From positions 97,074 to 161,073 of the forward strand of contig JBARUK010000043.1 in the NCBI GenBank assembly GCA_049645705.1: DNA of 64,000 nucleotides. Direction: 5' to 3'. The notes below the pieces were generated by a model. That model saw nothing but the letters and a program-made list of their open reading frames with translations. It searched no databases and was not told the DNA's origin. The stretch is from JBGNFV01 sp049645705 (GTDB lineage Bacteria > Bacteroidota > Bacteroidia > Cytophagales > Cyclobacteriaceae). Within the stretch, counting starts at the first letter, position 1, and every line of letters begins with the position of its first letter. Made by a program: the position numbers and the translations under genes. Positions 60,701 through 64,000 of this stretch are shown here, one piece after another.

Positions 60701-60876
60701 TTAGTGAGGTTGCACAAGGATGTATAGAGCCTGTCTTCGACTTCATCATATCGCTGTACGTCATAATGAATAAAAGCAGGATCATCCTTATCGGACGCCT
60801 CTCCCGGCGGGCGGACATTCACAAAACGGAATAATTCTGAACGAAGGTTTTCTCCTTTCATTTGATTGGTTTTCAT
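57775..60876 (-). CDS. Unrecognised 1033-residue protein, first gene of the three-gene operon
   Basis: No signal peptide. The N-terminal part is helical. Residues about 385-560 form an unusual block: KERTTRRLLKTEDTSYYETE, acidic ETTEEEERDVQTTDRFEME, a Gly/Ala/Ser-rich beta segment TITAGVDVSASYGVVNMNA, helices with KARHHVIQRSKTTRTST, and NVVGIYRWIDKIYQARLLNYG-type sequence followed by FHIIEPSRYYKYA. The C-terminal part has beta-rich and Trp-rich segments (YFDWENMTYHLYDYFWG) and ends in a Cys/Asp tail (PCFDLPGCD). The central block reminds me of a segment in large uncharacterised bacterial proteins, but I cannot name the family with certainty. The gene leads the operon with two other unknown genes. 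An assembly or structural role is one guess. Confidence 0.75.
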   Translation of the reverse strand: MKTNQMKGENLRSELFRFVNVRPPGEASDKDDPAFIHYDVQRYDEVEDRLYTSLCNLTKLHPKEAKYQLEDILRTYQGSGSHLTSSAGIDSAYNGFRDFYRWSAGVKTETRSTVTNKLQSFTGKSAADITGDIQSHSLAWDNYFYYLVSGTNPQTLQALTDVLRVFAIAERLQNSSGDSINSLEVATVVLPECIAAVISLTGLEFAEPVPDKSPARPEKMDMHGRQTVYEGPVEDMFYTLDYLNQKRGSLLQSGMTEEQIETAQAGEITINAKLWKSLGDRIKSVLSAGGFGADNGTISDMITYVDQAISERYRKYFHSLEVSGKYFLVGSSVVAEKSLKPSEAGHAGSPADNSGQEESFDFSQMYGGFWSTHAQKEALMDIQVGDFKRVEHEVECYVAGEVAHIENVLQGEVKERTTRRLLKTEDTSYYETETTEEEERDVQTTDRFEMEKEVDQVIKTDTTITAGVDVSASYGVVNMNANAGFSTRITTDNATRSAVEYAKSITEKARHHVIQRSKTTRTSTIIREFEDNNFHRLNNEGVDGNVVGIYRWIDKIYQARLLNYGKRMMIKFHIIEPSRYYKYAVSSDPGAEIVMPLSPTQVAAHAASDSDPGNDSLAVLSSFRDINRYNYALWAAAYGASVSLPPKEMIRIGTTINDTAVAGSQGSGGATNTSYRIVTGEKTNLVVPVNYNAKLAFVRASFSQEGPTKTPGNIYAGNPNATVFISNQRVQFESEHNNNAAGNRGNLEVRTVRFQSDQDRNLPVTYKVDRSDVFYANIVVECELTDEAYQNWQKECYEAIMTAYRTKLEEAEYRKSQLTATAGIRIKGQNPLANKEVIATELKKHCIENFRLYTQPLLAHRLSDIPSYIQQQSDGAPSVDYVNYFDYLKQGRYANAIEEYFDWENMTYHLYDYFWGDHNRWVSMLGQEDSDPLFQNFLKAGSSTVVVPVRAGYEKLFAYHLKTGKVWQGGDVPLAEDVRQYLTDQFRDRDINEEPECEASWKYKLPTDLVALQKQDGGLDETGLPCFDLPGCD

Positions 60877-61433
60877 AAAAGTTCGGGGTTATGATCTGGC
60901 TGCATATTTACATAAAGACACAATAGACCGGAAGAAAATATTACAACTAGTTATTACTTTAAGCATATATATTTCAACTCATAAATGCGTTGGCTATGCT
61001 TGTAAAGGGAATGATTTCAATACCAGATCAGCCACTATATGTTTATGACGAGACTACCTGAAAAGCTTGCCGATATGGCGTTGTAACGTTTATGTATAAA
61101 GGAAATTACCTGCTAAAGGGATGCATCTATCAGACCATCTATTTATAACGAACTTTGCCTGAAAATTTTGGGAAATTATAAATACATATATATGCAGTAA
61201 AAACTGAAGTAATTGACTACCTATTCTGGTATACGAAATTAACATATTTGGTAGACGTATATGCATAAATTTAAATGAAAAAAAATTTACTAATGCGCGT
61301 ATTCGCAAAAACCCGTCTGCTTTGATCGGGTCTCCTGCTATCCGTCGCAAACCTCCTGCAGCGGGCAGAAGAAACAGAAAAGTTGCCTGCCTGTTACCTA
61401 ATTACTTTTTGAAATATAAAACCACATTTTTAT
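60877..61433. other. AT-rich divergent intergenic region
   Basis: 557 bases between the start of the minus-strand operon (60876) and the copper-binding protein gene (61434). It should contain both promoters. No two-part Bacteroidota promoter was recognised, and short frames on both strands have no recognisable content. Confidence 0.4.
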
Positions 61434-61754
61434 ATGCAACATCAAGACCTTTTAGATAAACTGAATGCCTGCGTGGCAGCCTGTGAGCACTGCGCTACCT
61501 CCTGCCTGAAAGAGGAAAACGTTGGCATGATGCGCGATTGTATCCTGAATGACAGAGACTGCGCTGACATATGCGCCCTGATGGCCCGGCTGGTAGCGCG
61601 CGGGTCTGAACACGCTAAGCACCTGGCGAAAGAGTGTGTGGAAGTATGCACTATCTGCGCCGATGAATGCGGCAAGCACGATGACCAGCACTGCAAAGAC
61701 TGCGCTAAGGCCTGCCGCGAATGTGCAGAAGCCTGTAAGACATTTGCCGGGTAA
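61434..61754 (+). CDS. Four-helix-bundle copper-binding protein (Csp/DUF326-like)
   Basis: A 106-residue protein with sixteen Cys residues, mostly spaced C-x2-C or C-x3-C along helices: ACVAACEHCATSC near the N-terminus, RDCILNDRDCADIC, ECVEVCTICADEC, and HCKDCAKACRECAEAC at the end. This is the layout of the copper storage proteins, in which Cys lines the inside of a four-helix bundle and binds many Cu(I) ions. No signal peptide, so it is probably a cytosolic form. It lies 12 kb from the copper/silver efflux operon in the same window. The aldo/keto reductase gene follows 63 bases later. Confidence 0.9.
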   Translation: MQHQDLLDKLNACVAACEHCATSCLKEENVGMMRDCILNDRDCADICALMARLVARGSEHAKHLAKECVEVCTICADECGKHDDQHCKDCAKACRECAEACKTFAG

Positions 61755-61817
61755 ACAGCCTGAACAAGAAGCAGCGAACGGGGTTTGGAGTGTAGTACTT
61801 CAAACCTTTTTCTTTTT

Positions 61818-62639
61818 ATGAAATTCATTGAAAAACAGGATATAAAAATTCCAGCCCTCGGTTTTGGCACCTGGACGCTCAAGGGTGGCGAGGGGCAGGA
61901 AATGCTGGAGAATGCACTGGACATAGGCTATAGGCACCTGGATACGGCTAAGGCCTATGAAAACGAGGACATAGTAGGCCAGGCGATCAAAAACTGCGAC
62001 TGCTCACGGGATACAGTGTTTCTGACTACCAAGATCTGGCACGACCAGCTTAAACCTAAGGATTTTCGTAAAGGGTTTGAAGACAGCCTGAAAAAGCTGC
62101 AGACGGACTTTACCGACCTGCTGCTGATACACTGGCCTAATGAGCACACCCCACTGGAAGATACACTGGGAGAAATGATGAAGATAAAGACCGAAGGACT
62201 CACGCGCCTGATCGGGGTCAGTAACTTCCCTTCGGAACTCTTCCGCAAGGCGGCTGACATCACCAACGGCAACATCTTCTGCAATCAGGTAGAGTACCAC
62301 TGCTTTCTGGACCAGTCCGAAGTACTGGGTGCGGCAAGGCACCACGGGGCTTTCCTGACGGCCTACTCGCCTATAGGCAAGGGTAAGGTGTTCGGAAACG
62401 GCGTACTGCAGCAGATAGGCCAGAAGTATGATAAGAACGAAGGCCAGGTGGCCCTGCGCTGGCTTATGCAGCAGGATGATGTGGCTGCCATACCGCGCAC
62501 CTCGTCTAAAGAGCACGCCCGCTCTAACTTCGACATATTTGACTTTGAGCTGACGGCAGATGAGATGAGCGACATAGATAAAATGCGCAGCCGGGATGGT
62601 CGCATGATCGACCCGGAATTTGCCCCTGCCTGGGATTAA
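61818..62639 (+). CDS. Aldo/keto reductase
   Basis: 273 residues from ATG 61818; an upstream in-frame non-ATG start is less likely. It is an NADPH-dependent TIM-barrel reductase of aldehydes and ketones. Motifs: ALGFGTWTLKGGE, the catalytic DTAKAYENED with Asp and Tyr, TTKIWHD with Lys, LLIHWPNEH with His, QVEYHCFLDQ, and the cofactor-binding IPRTSSKEHARSNFDIFDF. It is close to 2,5-diketo-gluconate-reductase-type members. The 62701 reductase gene follows 61 bases later, and the two may form a detoxification pair for reactive carbonyls and enones. Confidence 0.93.
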   Translation: MKFIEKQDIKIPALGFGTWTLKGGEGQEMLENALDIGYRHLDTAKAYENEDIVGQAIKNCDCSRDTVFLTTKIWHDQLKPKDFRKGFEDSLKKLQTDFTDLLLIHWPNEHTPLEDTLGEMMKIKTEGLTRLIGVSNFPSELFRKAADITNGNIFCNQVEYHCFLDQSEVLGAARHHGAFLTAYSPIGKGKVFGNGVLQQIGQKYDKNEGQVALRWLMQQDDVAAIPRTSSKEHARSNFDIFDFELTADEMSDIDKMRSRDGRMIDPEFAPAWD

Positions 62640-62700
62640 ATCACTAAAGACAAAACCCTGGCGCAAGGCTTACGTGTACATACATACAAATAACGAAACT

Positions 62701-63822
62701 ATGAATCAACAACCTCTGATAAAACCATATACCATGCAGGACCTGGAACTGAACAACCGGGTCGTGATGGCACCAATGACCCGCTCGCGGGCCATCGATA
62801 AAGACAATGCGCCTAACCACCTGCACGATGAGTACTACAAGCAGCGGGCCGGTGCGGGCCTCATCATCACGGAAGGCGCACAGATAAGCAAGCAGGCGGT
62901 AGGCTACATAAATACGGCGGGTATACATAATAAAGCACAGGTAGAAGGCTGGAAAAAGGTAAACGATTCTGTACACGCCGAGGGCGGTAAGATCTTTATC
63001 CAGCTATGGCATGTAGGCCGTATCAGCCACCCGGACTTTCATGGTGGCGACAAGCCGGTGGCCCCCTCTGCTATCAACCCCGGAGAGAAGTCATACACAC
63101 CGGAAGGATTTAAAGAAACGGTAGAGCCCCGCGCACTGGAAACCCACGAAGTGGAAGAGATCGTGCAGGACTTTAAGAAGGCCGCACAAAATGCAAAAGA
63201 CGCCGGATTTGACGGGGTGGAGATCCACTCCAGCAACGGCTACCTGTTCCACCAGTTCTTTAACCGTACCAGCAACAAACGTACGGACAAGTATGGCGGC
63301 AGTAAAGAAAACCGCGCCCGCTTCCTCTTTGAAGTACTGGACGAGGTGAAGCAGGTATTTCCGGAAGGTCGCATAGGCATACGCCTAAACCCGAGCCTGG
63401 ATGGCATATTCGGTATGGAAGCAGATGAGGAGACGATCCCTACATTTGACTACATAGTGAAGAAGGTAAGCGATGACTATGACCTGGCTTACCTGCACCT
63501 GTCGGAACCCTTTAACGACGTGAGCGACAAGCCCTACCTGGTACAGGAAATAGCGAAGCACTACCGCCCTATGTACAAAGGTACGCTGATGATAAATGGT
63601 GGCTTCGACCGCGAGAAAGGCAATAAGTTTATAGAAGAAGGCCTGGCGGACCTGGTGTCTTATGCCAGACACTTTATCAGTAACCCTGACCTGCCTAAGC
63701 GCTTTGAGTTAAAAGCACCTCTGGCAGAGTGGGACGAGGACACCTTCTATACCCCCGGACCTGAAGGCTATACGGATTACCACTTCCTGGGCGAATCAGA
63801 GATCAACAAAGAATATGGTTGA
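62701..63822 (+). CDS. Old Yellow Enzyme-family alkene reductase (NemA-like)
   Basis: 373 residues from ATG 62701, which begins at the family start (NQQPLIKPYTMQDLELNNRV); an in-frame extension into the preceding gene is not needed. FMN-dependent TIM-barrel enzyme: RVVMAPMTRSRA, EGAQISKQAVGY, QLWHVGRISHP, FDGVEIHSSNGYLFHQFF (the substrate-binding His/Asn pair is HSSN) and NRTSNKRTDKYGGSKENRAR. It reduces activated C=C bonds, nitro compounds or N-ethylmaleimide with NADPH. A terminator-like hairpin follows at 63882. Confidence 0.93.
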   Translation: MNQQPLIKPYTMQDLELNNRVVMAPMTRSRAIDKDNAPNHLHDEYYKQRAGAGLIITEGAQISKQAVGYINTAGIHNKAQVEGWKKVNDSVHAEGGKIFIQLWHVGRISHPDFHGGDKPVAPSAINPGEKSYTPEGFKETVEPRALETHEVEEIVQDFKKAAQNAKDAGFDGVEIHSSNGYLFHQFFNRTSNKRTDKYGGSKENRARFLFEVLDEVKQVFPEGRIGIRLNPSLDGIFGMEADEETIPTFDYIVKKVSDDYDLAYLHLSEPFNDVSDKPYLVQEIAKHYRPMYKGTLMINGGFDREKGNKFIEEGLADLVSYARHFISNPDLPKRFELKAPLAEWDEDTFYTPGPEGYTDYHFLGESEINKEYG

Positions 63823-63881
63823 TAGACAAACGTATTAAAGACTATTAATCGCTGCGCAAGCAGTTTTTGGTTGCAAAAAGA

Positions 63882-63916
63882 GGCTGTCTCAAAAGTATTG
63901 AGGCAGCCTTTACTTT
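63882..63916. terminator. Bidirectional-looking terminator between convergent genes
   Basis: A stem GGCTGTCTCAA/TTGAGGCAGCC (one mismatch, 63882-63908) has AAAAAGA on its left and TTTACTTTTT on its right. It can serve the reductase gene on the plus strand and the partial gene on the minus strand. Confidence 0.75.
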
Positions 63917-64000
63917 TTCTTTCCAGACTGATCTGCTGTAATTTTAACGATCTTTTTTTTGTCGAAGAAGACAGGCTTTCTACGAAGCCTTTTTGAGCAG
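63910..64000 (-). CDS. C-terminal end of an unidentified minus-strand gene (cut by window edge)
   Basis: On the minus strand a frame is open from the right edge to a TAA at 63910-63912. It ends in RRKPVFFDKKKIVKITADQS and GKKK, a basic tail that reads like a real protein end. The hairpin at 63882-63908 would be its terminator. Too little is visible to suggest a function. Confidence 0.4.
   Translation of the reverse strand, partial: CSKRLRRKPVFFDKKKIVKITADQSGKKK

Noticed and set aside
63881..63908. Possible end of an insertion sequence (AGGCTGTCTCAAAAG resembles some IS termini)
   Set aside because: The sequence forms a complete terminator hairpin with T runs between two convergent gene ends, which explains it. 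No transposase sequence is visible.
1..64000. tRNA or rRNA genes
   Set aside because: No cloverleaf-like sequence with a T-loop consensus and no rRNA segment was noticed while reading. A dedicated tRNA scan was not possible.

Overview
The window looks like chromosomal DNA of a Bacteroidota bacterium, most likely a Cytophagales-type gliding or marine bacterium. The reasons are: genes for alternative complex III (ActA/ActB); several secreted multidomain proteins with type IX secretion (Por/gliding-type) C-terminal domains; a Bacteroidota-style promoter (TTTG, 19 nt, TACATTTG) upstream of actA; few clear Shine-Dalgarno sites; and RiPP precursors of the Bacteroidota double-glycine type. No rRNA, tRNA, CRISPR array, phage or intact transposase gene was recognised.

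Layout. 1-4.5 kb (-): actB (cut by the window edge) and a six-haem ActA, the electron-transfer part of alternative complex III. 5.5-11.1 kb (+): an exopolysaccharide-type cluster made of a receiver protein, a receiver/sugar-transferase fusion, GT2, NAD-dependent epimerase, GT4 and a methyltransferase. 11.1-22.1 kb (+): three secreted esterase-like proteins with different C-terminal additions (beta-propeller-like, PKD array, FN3/PA14/SGNH/T9SS). 22.2-25.2 kb (+): a GMC oxidoreductase, its Tat-type small partner and a membrane acyltransferase. 25.2-30.2 kb: glutathione peroxidase, argS and arginase (-), then a divergent arginine decarboxylase (+), an arginine/polyamine island.

30.2-33.6 kb holds nine short paralogous RiPP precursor loci: eight intact and one broken by a homopolymer frameshift. 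They share a leader (K-L-x-L-x-x-L-x-V-x-S-F-V-T ... K/R-G-G) followed by Cys/Ser/Thr-rich cores of four types. Most have their own hairpin terminator. No modification or export gene lies in the window.

33.2-34.4 kb and 38.9-40.9 kb are two tracts of a mosaic, hairpin-rich non-coding repeat. They flank a 1375-residue T9SS protein built of BNR/Ycf48-like repeats. 41.0-49.1 kb (+) is a copper/silver-type RND efflux operon: a small Cys-rich protein, CusA, a TolC-like protein, CusB with an HMBD and a DUF3347 domain, and a DUF3347 lipoprotein. 49.2-53.9 kb is a plastic region with tandem and dispersed repeats, two fragments of a broken receptor-L-domain gene, and between them a secreted S1 protease and an Ig-like lipoprotein. 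54.0-60.9 kb (-) is a run of three large, signal-less, unrecognised proteins (1033, 398 and 833 aa), the best candidate here for an undescribed multi-gene system. 61.4-63.8 kb (+): a four-helix-bundle copper-binding protein, an aldo/keto reductase and an Old-Yellow-Enzyme-type reductase, followed by the tail of a minus-strand gene.

All assignments come from reading motifs by eye. No database search was possible.
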